This document shows positions 20,349 to 29,635 of a DNA stretch of 64,000 nt, piece by piece. The position numbers and the translations under genes were made by a program. The notes under the pieces were generated by a model. That model had not been told where the DNA came from. It worked only from the letters and a program-made list of their open reading frames with translations, and ran no database searches. Positions within the stretch are counted from its first letter, which is position 1; every line of letters begins with the position of its first letter. Source of the DNA: Methanobrevibacter wolinii SH (GTDB lineage: Archaea > Methanobacteriota > Methanobacteria > Methanobacteriales > Methanobacteriaceae); NCBI RefSeq assembly GCF_000621965.1, contig NZ_JHWX01000016.1:1-64000 (forward strand), in the 5' to 3' direction.

Positions 20349-20834
20349 ATGGAAGGAAAAACATGGAAATTTGGTAATGATGTAGATACTGATACAATCT
20401 TACCTGGAAGATATTTAATTTATAATGATGAAGAAACATTATCTAAACATTGTATGGAAGGTTTAGATCCAGATTTCAGTGAAAAAGCGAATAAAGGAGA
20501 TTTTATTGTTGGTGGAACTAACTTTGGATGTGGATCTTCAAGAGAACATGCACCTATGGCTATTAAAGGTTTAGGTATTAGTGCAGTTATTGCAGAATCT
20601 TTTGCAAGGATTTTCTACCGTAATGCGACAAATATCGGTGTCCCCTTAATTGAAGCTCCAGGCGTTCATGACAAAGTTAAAGAAGGAGAAACCATTGAAT
20701 TAGATATGGAAAATGGTGTTATTAAAACTGAATCTGGTGAAGAGATTAAATTTAAAAAATTACCACCATTTATGTTAAATATTCTAGAAAGTGGTGGATT
20801 AATTCCTTGGATTAAAAATAATCCAGATTTATAA
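20349..20834 (+). CDS. leuD: 3-isopropylmalate dehydratase small subunit
   Basis: A 161-residue swivelling-domain subunit that partners LeuC and supplies the substrate-recognition loop. [15 protein letters not shown] is at residues 11-25, [15 protein letters not shown] near 57 and [21 protein letters not shown] near 82. In this family the YLRT loop marks homoaconitase and YLVY-like loops mark isopropylmalate isomerase. The YLIY seen here therefore favours leucine synthesis; this is inference from family knowledge. AGAGGAAAGATAAT precedes the ATG. A hairpin terminator starts at the stop codon. Confidence 0.93.
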   Translation: MEGKTWKFGNDVDTDTILPGRYLIYNDEETLSKHCMEGLDPDFSEKANKGDFIVGGTNFGCGSSREHAPMAIKGLGISAVIAESFARIFYRNATNIGVPLIEAPGVHDKVKEGETIELDMENGVIKTESGEEIKFKKLPPFMLNILESGGLIPWIKNNPDL

Positions 20835-20867
20835 ATTGGAAAAAACCATTTTCCAATTCTTTTTTTA
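20834..20867 (+). terminator. Hairpin terminator after leuD
   Basis: Perfect 10-bp inverted arms AATTGGAAAA (20834-20843) and TTTTCCAATT (20849-20858) with a 5-nt loop, followed by a run of seven or more T. It overlaps the last base of the leuD stop codon. The remainder of the 322-bp gap to 21156 is AT-rich with no credible gene. Confidence 0.85.
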
Positions 20868-21156
20868 TATATTTTTCAAACAAAATTTTATAATCCAAAA
20901 TAGGATTTTAAAAAAGCCAATAATTAGAATATATTATTATTCTATAAAACAACTAATTTTAAAAAAATCCTATTTAATAATCTATTTTATAAAAATTCAA
21001 TTTTTAAGTTTAAAACGACTTATTTTAAAAATTAAAGATTTAAAAAGTTTAATATATAAAAAAATAAAAAATTAAATAGTAAAATTAATTTTAAAGATAA
21101 TTATTTTAAATATATTGTAAATATAGATAAAAATAGGAAAATAATAGATAAAAAAT

Positions 21157-22683
21157 TTAATAAAAGTTTATATATGTTAAAAGTAACATTGAACTTAAAA
21201 AACATATTATAAAACATATAACAAGTAAATTAATGTTTTTACTAGCTTTTTGATTATTTAAATTAAATACCATAGGTCCTAATGCTATAAGTGGAAGGAA
21301 ATATCTTCCAAAAACACCTACTACTTTTGGATATCCTACATTACACCATGTAAGATATTGTACAAAATATGTACCAAAGAATATTAAAAATCCAATTAAA
21401 AATATTCCAATTCTAAATTTTCTATTTATTTTAACATCACTTGGATATAAAAAACAAATAGCTAAATAAAATATTAAAAAGCTTATTATAAGAAACATAG
21501 AAGTATATGGTGGTAAATTACCAAAGGAAAATAATCCACATATTACATTCCAAATATTTTCTAAATTAAATATTATATTAATAGATTGTATTGGATGATG
21601 CCCCATAAATATTAGTTGACCTATTAAATTAACATTATTTTTTAAGAAATATGTTCCTCTCCATGAATTAAGTAATTGCTTAGTAGCAAATAATTTAGTC
21701 CATAATATATCTAATAGGATAATTGATATAAATCCAATAATCCTTGAATATCTAACTTTTTCTGTTTTAAAATTATTTTTAGGAACAAAAAATACTAATA
21801 ATGCTAATCCCATATATGTTACCTTAGTAAATCCACATAAAAGTGAAATCATTAAAAATATTAAGATATTCTTATAATTTAATGAATTTTCTTTTGATTT
21901 ATACATATATAAAAAGTATCCAATTGAAAGTATTGCAAGTGCATTTACACTTGAGTCAATACTTAAAGATGCTGCTTGATATATTGTTAAAGCCATACAA
22001 GAACATATAATAAGTGGAACTTTAAATATTGGTGCTTTTTTAATTGCATATGAAGTAATGATTGTATACATTAAAAGATTACATATTCTTCCAAGCCAAA
22101 GCATCCATATATTATTAAGATTTAAACCTTTAGCAATATCAATACCTATTGCCTGTGGAATATAACCATAAAATGGATTTTGACAAAAGGCCGATGAAAC
22201 ATAAGCACTTGAATAATTAATTTTCTCATTTGCCCATGAAGAATTATAGAATGTATCACCAGTTATTTTATAAAGTGGAGACATTGAAGCTATTGTAAGA
22301 TAACCTTTTGATTCATAAGATGTTTTATTTGAATTAGGAATACTTACATAATTTGGAAATAGCTCACCATTTGATGTTAATTCAGATCTCCAAAAATGTT
22401 CTGTTTCATCACATACAGTAACAATAGGAGTTAAAAATACAGACATTAATCCAAATATTAATATTATAACAAATGCTACCTTATATAATGGAATATCACT
22501 ATTTGATATATAAAGTACAAAACAACCAATTATAAATAAAGTTAAAAAAGGTATTAAAGTAAATTTTATATTAAAATGAGATATTTTTGTTTGATATACT
22601 GTAAAAGCTAATAAAAATATAAAATAAATTAAAAAGAACCATTTTAAATTTAATATACCTTTTAATTTATTAAGATTATACAT
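21157..22683 (-). CDS. DUF2142 family polytopic membrane protein
   Basis: A 508-residue protein with about eleven to twelve hydrophobic segments. An acidic motif after the fourth segment, TVCDETEHFWRSEL (about residue 107), and AFCQNPFYGYIPQAIGI (about 165) are shared with the two DUF2142 proteins at 36835-40077. This architecture, with catalytic acids in an external loop near the N-terminus, is that of GT-C-like membrane glycosyltransferases using polyprenyl-linked sugars, but no activity is established. It is transcribed against leuCD and leuB, between which it lies. TGTGATATT precedes the ATG. Confidence 0.8.
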   Translation of the reverse strand: MYNLNKLKGILNLKWFFLIYFIFLLAFTVYQTKISHFNIKFTLIPFLTLFIIGCFVLYISNSDIPLYKVAFVIILIFGLMSVFLTPIVTVCDETEHFWRSELTSNGELFPNYVSIPNSNKTSYESKGYLTIASMSPLYKITGDTFYNSSWANEKINYSSAYVSSAFCQNPFYGYIPQAIGIDIAKGLNLNNIWMLWLGRICNLLMYTIITSYAIKKAPIFKVPLIICSCMALTIYQAASLSIDSSVNALAILSIGYFLYMYKSKENSLNYKNILIFLMISLLCGFTKVTYMGLALLVFFVPKNNFKTEKVRYSRIIGFISIILLDILWTKLFATKQLLNSWRGTYFLKNNVNLIGQLIFMGHHPIQSINIIFNLENIWNVICGLFSFGNLPPYTSMFLIISFLIFYLAICFLYPSDVKINRKFRIGIFLIGFLIFFGTYFVQYLTWCNVGYPKVVGVFGRYFLPLIALGPMVFNLNNQKASKNINLLVICFIICFLSSMLLLTYINFY

Positions 22684-22853
22684 AATATCACAATAATTAA
22701 AAATTTACAAGTTAAACTTATCAATCTACAAGAATATTATATTTATAATTATTAATTATAAAGTTAATTAAAAAAATATAAGTAAATTATTATAATTTAT
22801 AAGTACACAAATTAATCTTAATTTTTATTCTATTAATTCTTATGATTATATTT

Positions 22854-25070
22854 TTAAGAATTATAATTAACTTTATAAATTTCTAATTTATTATTGTTTA
22901 CTGAATAAATTTTAGTAAAACTTACATTAGTATTGTTGAATTTTCCAAGATCTTTTGAAGATTCAATATAACTTACATTAAGTTTTTCTAAGTCATTAAC
23001 ATTTAAATAAACATCAAATATATCATTTCTATAATTATTATTAGAATTATTAACTGTTTTATAATTTTTTCCATGTTTAGGTTTTAATTTAAATTTTGTG
23101 TCATTATTTGTTAAAATCACATTAATATAAGCATACCTATTATATACCTTTATATATTTATGACTTGAATCTAGTTTTCCCCATGTTTCTAGGTGAGGAT
23201 AAGTATTAATCGAATTAATAGTATGTGCTCCTGCAGGTATAAAAATATTTCCTATTGGAGGACTTTCTGGAGAATTATCTCCAAGAATTATCCAATTAGC
23301 ATTAGGATTACTTGCAACAATGCTCTGTACTTCTTTTATAGGTGCTTGATTATAATAATCAACTCCAGATTCAATAGGATTTACTAATCCACCAGCTAAA
23401 AATCCTATTAATATACACATAATAAGGAATAAATTTTTATATTTATCTTCTGATGATTTAAATATAGAAAATATAGCAAGTGAAAGAATTAAACAAGAAA
23501 ATATTAAGTAAACACTTAAATGATTAACTTGACTTACAGTGCCTTTCTGTATTAATACACATACAATTAATGAAATTAAAAGAGATATAAAATATAAAAT
23601 TCCATTATGATTTTTAATTCTATTAATAAAATTATTTACAGAGTTTTTATCTATTAAACTTAAACTTCTAAATAGTATAAGTAAATTTAAAAAACTTATA
23701 ATTAGAAATACCCTTTCATTTGTTGTTTTAGATAATAAAGTAATTTTAGATAAAAATACTGGAAAACCTAGAAAATTAAAGAATATTAAAACTAAATATA
23801 ATATAAATAATAAATTTAATAATCTATCTTTCTTATTATCTATGAAATTAACTATAAAGTATAAGATTATAGGTAATGGGAAGAAATCATAGAAGAATGT
23901 AAATATACCTGGATTTTTACCTGTTCTTAATGGGAATATAATAGTTATAATATAATTAAAGAAATTATGTAAATTACCATGTCCTCCACAATATAATCTT
24001 CTACCTGGATAAACTGAATTCATAATAAGAGGTATAGTATTTGCTGATAAACTAATAAAATATACTAAAGAGAATATTGGTATTAAAAAACTAATTATAA
24101 TTATTGGAATATCTAATTTTGAATAATTAAAATCCTTATAATTATCCCATATTATCCAAATTAATACAAATAAAAAGACATATCCAAATGGAATTTGCCA
24201 TGCTGGATATAATGAAAATATATATCCTCCAGCACTAATTATAAATCCCAAAGCACAAATTAATCTTTTTTTATAAACATCTGTTTTAATATAATGATAT
24301 ACACATAAACATATTAATTGACCAAATATTAAGATTTCAACAAGATAATTTACTGAAAACCACCATTGAACAATAGGTGAAAAACTTATTAATATAGAAT
24401 AAGCAGTAGCTAATCTTTTATCATCTTTAGTAATAAATCTTCCAAATTCAAAAGAAACTAAAAGTAATGCAATTAATCTTCCAATCCAATAGAAAGATAA
24501 TGCTCTTCCAGGAGATAAGAATAAATAACCTATTTGAAAAGGTCTAAATATTAATAGTATACTTAATACAGGACTTCCATAAACAGCAAACATATCTGTA
24601 AGGGATGCTGTTGGAATATTTGAAAAGTATCCAAAATTATTATAATATTGTGAAAAACTTAAACTAGTTAAAACATTCCATTCATCACTTCTAATATGAC
24701 GACCAACACCAAGTACTGAATTATGAGAAGAACCTAGAAAATTATCCCACAAACCAAAAGATGATCCATTAACTTCAAATAAAACACAAATAAGAAAAAC
24801 TACAAAAGCAATAGGATACCTATATCTATATAAAAAGCTTAATGTCTTAGATTTTAAATTTTTATTAAAATATATTAAAAAAACTATTAAAAATAAGATT
24901 AAAAATATTATAAAGTGTTTAATTGAGAATAAATTTAAAAAATTATGTTTAGATGGATTTTCTAAAAGAATTATATAAAATTCAAGGAGAAAAGAAAAAA
25001 CTAAACTTAAAATAATTGTTAAACTTAATTCTTTAGAATTATAATTAAAATTAATAAAAAATTCCCCCAA
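22854..25070 (-). CDS. Large polytopic membrane protein, GT-C-like, function unknown
   Basis: 738 residues. At least twelve hydrophobic segments fill residues 15-585, followed by a soluble C-terminal domain of about 150 residues (from NPIESGVDYYNQAP onward). The loop GRHIRSDEWNVLTSL near residue 123, just after the third segment, resembles the acidic first-loop motif of GT-C enzymes. I do not recognise a named family with certainty. There is no good start codon: the open frame begins at a TTG (25070), while the strong ribosome site GGGGGA lies just inside it, at a distance that would fit an ATT codon a few residues later. It is divergent from leuB across a 308-bp gap. Confidence 0.75.
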   Translation of the reverse strand: MGEFFINFNYNSKELSLTIILSLVFSFLLEFYIILLENPSKHNFLNLFSIKHFIIFLILFLIVFLIYFNKNLKSKTLSFLYRYRYPIAFVVFLICVLFEVNGSSFGLWDNFLGSSHNSVLGVGRHIRSDEWNVLTSLSFSQYYNNFGYFSNIPTASLTDMFAVYGSPVLSILLIFRPFQIGYLFLSPGRALSFYWIGRLIALLLVSFEFGRFITKDDKRLATAYSILISFSPIVQWWFSVNYLVEILIFGQLICLCVYHYIKTDVYKKRLICALGFIISAGGYIFSLYPAWQIPFGYVFLFVLIWIIWDNYKDFNYSKLDIPIIIISFLIPIFSLVYFISLSANTIPLIMNSVYPGRRLYCGGHGNLHNFFNYIITIIFPLRTGKNPGIFTFFYDFFPLPIILYFIVNFIDNKKDRLLNLLFILYLVLIFFNFLGFPVFLSKITLLSKTTNERVFLIISFLNLLILFRSLSLIDKNSVNNFINRIKNHNGILYFISLLISLIVCVLIQKGTVSQVNHLSVYLIFSCLILSLAIFSIFKSSEDKYKNLFLIMCILIGFLAGGLVNPIESGVDYYNQAPIKEVQSIVASNPNANWIILGDNSPESPPIGNIFIPAGAHTINSINTYPHLETWGKLDSSHKYIKVYNRYAYINVILTNNDTKFKLKPKHGKNYKTVNNSNNNYRNDIFDVYLNVNDLEKLNVSYIESSKDLGKFNNTNVSFTKIYSVNNNKLEIYKVNYNS

Positions 25071-25280
25071 ACTAAAAGAGATAAAACATGAAATTATATA
25101 AAAATTAAATATATTTTATCTTATATAAAATATAAATATTAAGTTTTTTTATTAAAATCATTAAATTAAAGATAAACCTTATTTTAAAATTAAAAATAAA
25201 ACGATTCTAGAAAATTAATTTTTAAATTAAAAGATTTTCAAAATATTAAAAAAAATAGATAGATTATTTATTAACTAATA

Positions 25281-25296
25281 AAATATATAATATATA
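25281..25296 (+). promoter_or_regulatory. Candidate leuB TATA element
   Basis: AAATATATAATATATA lies about 25 bp upstream of a palindrome and about 85 bp before the leuB start. The spacing would put transcription start at the left arm of that palindrome. Confidence 0.4.
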
Positions 25297-25309
25297 CATA
25301 TTATTTATA

Positions 25310-25331
25310 TACTCAACTAATAGATTGAGTA
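25310..25331. promoter_or_regulatory. Inverted repeat, candidate operator before leuB
   Basis: Perfect 7-bp arms TACTCAA (25310-25316) and TTGAGTA (25325-25331) separated by 8 bp. Position at or just after the predicted transcription start suggests a repressor site, perhaps sensing leucine or coenzyme B intermediates. No matching palindrome was seen before leuC. Confidence 0.5.
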
Positions 25332-25378
25332 ATTAAAATTTTAAAATTATAATTATTATAAATTAAGTGAGTGATTAA

Positions 25379-26368
25379 ATGTATAAAATAGCTGTAGTTC
25401 CTGGAGATGGAATTGGTAAAGAAGTAATGGAAGCTGCAATTAATGTTCTTGATGGATTAGATATCAATTTTGAATATGAATATGGTCTTGCAGGAGATGA
25501 ATGTCTTGAAAAAACAGGTAAAGCATTACCTGATGAAACACTTGAACTTGTAAAAAATTCAGATGCATGTCTTTTTGGTGCTGCAGGAGAATCTGCTGCT
25601 GATGTTATTGTAAAACTTAGACAATCTTTAAAATTATTTGCAAATCTTAGACCTGTAAAATCATATCCAGGTACTAAAGCATTATTTGATGATTTAGATA
25701 TTATGATTGTACGTGAAAACACTGAAGGTATGTATATTACTGGAGAAGAAGAATATACTGACGAAGGTGCTATTGCAAGACGTATTATCACAAGAAAAGC
25801 AGAAGAAAGAATAATTAGATATGCATTTGAATATGCTAAAAACAATAATAAAACCCAAGTTACTGGTGTTCACAAAGCAAATGTACTTAAAAAAACTGAT
25901 GGATTATTTAAAAAAATATTATATGAAGTAGCTGAAGAATACAAAGATCAAGGAATCGAAACAAATGATTTCTATATAGATGCTACATCAATGTATCTTA
26001 TTACCCAAGGTAATAAATTCCAAGTTATTGTTACAACTAACCTTTACGGAGATATTCTATCAGATGAAGGTGCTGGTCTTGTTGGAGGTTTAGGTTTAAT
26101 TCCATCAGCAAATATTGGTGAAAATAATGCATTATTTGAACCAGTACATGGATCTGCTCCAGATATAGCAGGTCAAGGAATAGCTAACCCTATTGCTATG
26201 ATTTTATCTGCAAAAATGATGCTTGACTACCTTGGTGAACAAGAAGCTGCTACAAGATTAGAAAATGCAGTACTTAAAGTTCTTGAAGAAGGAAAAGATG
26301 TTACTGGTGACCTTGGTGGAAATGCATCTACTATGGAAATGAGTGAAGCAATTAAAAATGCATTATAA
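25379..26368 (+). CDS. leuB: 3-isopropylmalate (or homoisocitrate) dehydrogenase
   Basis: A 329-residue beta-decarboxylating dehydrogenase. It has VVPGDGIGKEVMEA near residue 5, the substrate loop LRQSLKLFANLRPVKSYPG near 80, the IVRENTEGMY segment near 117 and the catalytic Lys in THVHKANVLK-like TGVHKANVLKKTDG near 163. The metal-binding TTNLYGDILSDEGAGLVGGLG is near 222, and EPVHGSAPDIAGQGIANP near 259 binds the adenine. The Leu-rich loop fits isopropylmalate, but methanogens carry a close paralogue, AksF, so leuB is probable and not proven. It is separated from leuCD by 4.5 kb of opposite-strand genes. GTGAGTGATTAA precedes the ATG. Confidence 0.88.
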   Translation: MYKIAVVPGDGIGKEVMEAAINVLDGLDINFEYEYGLAGDECLEKTGKALPDETLELVKNSDACLFGAAGESAADVIVKLRQSLKLFANLRPVKSYPGTKALFDDLDIMIVRENTEGMYITGEEEYTDEGAIARRIITRKAEERIIRYAFEYAKNNNKTQVTGVHKANVLKKTDGLFKKILYEVAEEYKDQGIETNDFYIDATSMYLITQGNKFQVIVTTNLYGDILSDEGAGLVGGLGLIPSANIGENNALFEPVHGSAPDIAGQGIANPIAMILSAKMMLDYLGEQEAATRLENAVLKVLEEGKDVTGDLGGNASTMEMSEAIKNAL

Positions 26369-26375
26369 ATAAAAA

Positions 26376-26417
26376 AAATTATCATGACAATTTGTCAATG
26401 ATAATTTCACTTTTTTA
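26376..26417 (+). terminator. Hairpin terminator after leuB
   Basis: Arms AAATTATCATGACAA (26376-26390) and TTTGTCAATGATAATTT (26391-26407) pair over almost their whole length with a single bulged base, and are followed by CACTTTTTTATT. It starts 8 bp after the leuB stop. Confidence 0.8.
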
Positions 26418-26785
26418 TTAAATTTACAATTACTAATTAAAATACTATTTTTTATAAATTAATTCTTAAATTCAGCTAAATAAATATTAAAAGTCTATTT
26501 AAAAGATTTTCAAATTAAAATTATATTTAAAATCTTAATTAAAAACTACTAAAAAATCAATTAACTAGTTTAAACTTTCCTATTTAAAAACTAATTAAAA
26601 ATCTAAAATCAAGATATTTAAAACTTTTTTTAATTAAAAATAACTTAAAAATATAAAACAAATAATAAACATTATATTTAAATCTTAAAAAAGCCTATTA
26701 AAACTAGAAAATCATATATAAAATTTACTTATTAAAATAAATTATTTATAAATGATTAATAATATATTAAAATAATTTATAAAAA

Positions 26786-26866
26786 ATTTTTATAAAGTTA
26801 ATTTTGACTTTGTTAAAAAATAATTATATCATTAAAGAATAATTATCAAAGTTAATCTTTATAAAA
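26786..26866. promoter_or_regulatory. Long imperfect inverted repeat before the cysteine desulfurase gene
   Basis: The words TTATAAAG (26790-26797) and CTTTATAA (26857-26864) bracket a second pair, GACTTTGTTAA (about 26806) and its near complement TTATCAAAGTTAA (26844-26855). Together they form a nested dyad just 20 bp before the gene start. It could be a regulator site or an mRNA leader stem. The rest of the 519-bp gap (26369-26887) after the leuB terminator is AT-rich and apparently empty. Confidence 0.5.
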
Positions 26867-26887
26867 AAAATTACTAAAAATGATTTT

Positions 26888-28099
26888 ATGATAGATTTAA
26901 ATTATATTAGAGAAGATTTTCCAATATTAGATAATATTACTTATCTTGATTCTGCAAGTACATCACTTACTCCAAAACCAGTAGTAGATGCTATGGAAGA
27001 ATATTTCCTAGAATACAATTCAAATGCAGGACGTGGATCATATAAAAATGCAATAAAAACCACGAGTAAAATGGAAGAAACAAGAGAGAAACTTTCTAAT
27101 TTTATAAATTGTAAAAAAAATGAAATAATCTTTACTAAAAATACTACAGAAGGTATAAATTTAATAAGTAATGGTTTTAATTTTAAAAAGGAAGATAATA
27201 TAATAATTTCAGATATAGAACATCACTCTAATTTTATACCATGGCTTAATCTTCAAAAAAAAGGAATAAACATTAAAATAGCTAAAGCAAATGAAGAAGG
27301 AATTATAGAAAAAGACACTATTAATGATCTTCTTGATGAAAATACACGACTTATTGCAATAAGCCATGTAAGTAATGCAATAGGTTCAATACAAGATATT
27401 GAAGGTATAGAAAAACTTGTTCATAAAAATCAATATAAAGATGGAACTAATACTTATCTTCTTGTTGATGGTGCACAATCTGTTGGACATATTAATGTTG
27501 ATATGAATAAATTAAATCCAGATTTCATGGCATTTCCTGGACATAAAGGACTTTTAGGTCCAGTTGGAACAGGATTTATCTATATTAAAGAGTCTAATCA
27601 GAATCTTATATATCCTCAAAATCTTGGTGGAGGAACTATTGTAAATACTGATTTTAAAGATTTTAAATTAGAGGATTCACCTCAAAGATTTGAAGGAGGT
27701 ACTCAGAACTTAGCAGGTATTATTGGCCTTGGAAGGGCTATAGATTATATTGAAAGTATTGGTATAGATAATATTGAAAAATATGATAAAGATTTAACAA
27801 GAATATTATATGAATCATTAAATGAAATTGATAATATTATAACTTATGGAAGTAAAAATAATAATTCAATAGTTTCATTTAATCTAAATAATGCCAATCC
27901 ACATGATATATGTAAGATTTTAGATGAATCTAAAAATATTTGTCTTAGAAGTGGTCATCATTGTGCAATACCTGCAATAAAACATATTAATGCAAAAGAA
28001 GGTACAATAAGATCTTCAATACATTTATACAATAATATTGAAGATATTGAAAAATTAGTATCTGCATTAAAAGAGATTAGTTTCTTATATAGTAATTAA
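26888..28099 (+). CDS. Cysteine desulfurase (SufS/Csd type)
   Basis: A 403-residue class V aminotransferase-fold PLP enzyme that removes sulfur from cysteine for iron-sulfur clusters or thio-modification. Family residues are visible: TYLDSASTSLTPKPV near 19, FTKNTTEGINLI near 81, SDIEHHSNFIPW near 108, LVDGAQSVGH near 196 and the PLP lysine in FPGHKGLLGPVGTG near 220. The catalytic cysteine appears to be in LRSGHHCAIPAIK near 361. Length and motifs match SufS. A glycosyltransferase gene begins 23 bp after its stop, an unexpected operon partner. There is no SufU or IscU gene beside it. Confidence 0.92.
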   Translation: MIDLNYIREDFPILDNITYLDSASTSLTPKPVVDAMEEYFLEYNSNAGRGSYKNAIKTTSKMEETREKLSNFINCKKNEIIFTKNTTEGINLISNGFNFKKEDNIIISDIEHHSNFIPWLNLQKKGINIKIAKANEEGIIEKDTINDLLDENTRLIAISHVSNAIGSIQDIEGIEKLVHKNQYKDGTNTYLLVDGAQSVGHINVDMNKLNPDFMAFPGHKGLLGPVGTGFIYIKESNQNLIYPQNLGGGTIVNTDFKDFKLEDSPQRFEGGTQNLAGIIGLGRAIDYIESIGIDNIEKYDKDLTRILYESLNEIDNIITYGSKNNNSIVSFNLNNANPHDICKILDESKNICLRSGHHCAIPAIKHINAKEGTIRSSIHLYNNIEDIEKLVSALKEISFLYSN

Positions 28100-28122
28100 T
28101 AATTAAAATTAAAGGAGATAAT

Positions 28123-29307
28123 ATGGAAAATAAAAAATCTAATACATTAGTATGTATATATAATTTTCTACCATATGTTGATACTAGTGGAAATATTGTT
28201 GCAAGGAAAGTATATAATCATGGAGAAAAAGTAGATATTGTTCATAATAAACTAAAACAAAGAAAAGATAATGAATTTTATGATTTAATTAAGAAATATA
28301 TTAACAATGATATTTTCCTAGATACCCCTATTAATAAAGATGAATACAAATGGGAAAACACGAAAAAATTTGTAATAGATGCTTTAAATGAGATTAATAA
28401 AATAACTAAAAAAAATGGAGAATATAAAGTAATATATAGTAGGACTATGAAACCTATGTCACATTATTTAGCATTTGCATATAAAATTAAAAATCCTAAT
28501 GTTAAATGGATTGCAGAGTTTTCAGATCCAAATCTTCCAGATATTGAAGGTAAAATTAGATATAGGCCGATTAATCATGAAGATTTAAATAAAATAAATA
28601 GTATTATTTATAAAAATGGATATAAAACATTTAATACTGATAATTATTTTTTTTATAGTGAATATTTACCTTATATTTTAGCAGATGAAATCATATATAC
28701 TAATGAGAATCAAAGAGAGTTAATGTTAGAAAATCCTGATTTTAAAGATATTAAAAAAGAGGTATTTAATAAATCAAGAATCATTAACCATCCATTACCT
28801 GATAAAAAATGGTATAATATTAAAGAATCAGATTATAAAATAGATAAAAGTAAAATTAATTTAGGATATTTTGGAGTATTCTATAAAACAAGAAATATTT
28901 ATAATATTTTCTCTTCATTATATGCACTTGATGATAATTTAAAAGATAAAGTTTTAATTCATATTTTTGTACCTAATCCTGAAAAAACTAGAGAATTTAT
29001 AAATGAAATGCCAATAAAAGACAATATTATAATTAATTCTTATGTTTCATACTTAGAATATCTTAATCTAACAAAGAAATTTGATTGTTTAATTGTATGT
29101 GATGCTAAAACTAAAGGAATATTTGATAAAAATCCATATTTACCATCTAAAATAAGTGATTATCTAGAGAGTGGTACAGATATATGGAGAATATGTGAAA
29201 AAAATAGTATTTTAAGTAAAATTGATACAAGATACCTATCATATATTGAAAATATATTCACAGTTGAAGATACATTAAAAGAAATCATAAAAGACCATAT
29301 TAAATAG
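28123..29307 (+). CDS. GT-B-like glycosyltransferase
   Basis: A 394-residue protein with the outline of a GT4-type enzyme: an N-terminal half with VIYSRTMKPMSHYLAFAYK and WIAEFSDPNLPD (residues 107-150), a bridging YADEIIYTNENQREL-like segment (here LADEIIYTNENQREL, near 187), then a C-terminal Rossmann half starting with NLGYFGVFYKTRN near 245. FDCLIVCDAK and NPYLPSKISDYLESG near 340 match the donor-site end of such enzymes, with the KISDYL motif typical of GT4. GGAGATAAT precedes the ATG. Its 3' end overlaps by 8 bp the 3' end of the small coiled-coil gene on the other strand. Confidence 0.78.
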   Translation: MENKKSNTLVCIYNFLPYVDTSGNIVARKVYNHGEKVDIVHNKLKQRKDNEFYDLIKKYINNDIFLDTPINKDEYKWENTKKFVIDALNEINKITKKNGEYKVIYSRTMKPMSHYLAFAYKIKNPNVKWIAEFSDPNLPDIEGKIRYRPINHEDLNKINSIIYKNGYKTFNTDNYFFYSEYLPYILADEIIYTNENQRELMLENPDFKDIKKEVFNKSRIINHPLPDKKWYNIKESDYKIDKSKINLGYFGVFYKTRNIYNIFSSLYALDDNLKDKVLIHIFVPNPEKTREFINEMPIKDNIIINSYVSYLEYLNLTKKFDCLIVCDAKTKGIFDKNPYLPSKISDYLESGTDIWRICEKNSILSKIDTRYLSYIENIFTVEDTLKEIIKDHIK

Positions 29308-29635
29308 ATTTAATTTTATCAATTAAAACTCTTAAAAAGCTAGCACATCTATAAACCTTAGTATTCATAAGATTTTTATAATTTTTATTTTCTTTTATTA
29401 AATTATTATTAATGCTTTTTAATTGAAAGTTTTCTTTTTTTAGATTGTTTTTTTCTATTTTTAAATTATTAAAGGATTTTTGGAGATTAAAATATCTACT
29501 ATTTAATAATTCTAAGTTGTATAAAGTTTCATTATAAAAATCTAGTTGTTTATTTAAATCATTAATATTTACTTTAACTAATTTTGAATCTTCAGAAGAC
29601 TTTTTAATAGGTAATTTATTAGACATAATAATCAT
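29300..29635 (-). CDS. Small coiled-coil protein with glycosyltransferase-type C-terminal tail
   Basis: 111 residues. Residues 25-90 are heptad-like (Leu/Asn/Lys-rich) coiled coil, and the C-terminus reads NLMNTKVYRCASFLRVLIDKIKSI. The pattern Asn-(Ser/Thr)-x-(aromatic)-(Arg/Lys)-x-x-x-x-Leu-Arg matches the tails of the glycosyltransferases and methyltransferase here (NSKSWKITKPLR). It therefore looks like the coiled coil and tail without a catalytic domain: either a remnant of a glycosyltransferase or a free-standing adaptor. No ribosome site is obvious, and a second ATG lies at 29626. The reading frame and heptads argue for a real protein. Confidence 0.6.
   Translation of the reverse strand: MIIMSNKLPIKKSSEDSKLVKVNINDLNKQLDFYNETLYNLELLNSRYFNLQKSFNNLKIEKNNLKKENFQLKSINNNLIKENKNYKNLMNTKVYRCASFLRVLIDKIKSI

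Noticed and set aside
20836-21075. A 79-codon frame after leuD
   Set aside because: It starts inside the terminator hairpin, is made of Lys/Ile/Phe runs expected from AT-rich DNA, and has no ribosome site.
25375-25845. A 156-codon open frame antisense to leuB
   Set aside because: The plus-strand leuB carries all catalytic motifs; the antisense frame is Ser/Ala-rich shadow sequence.
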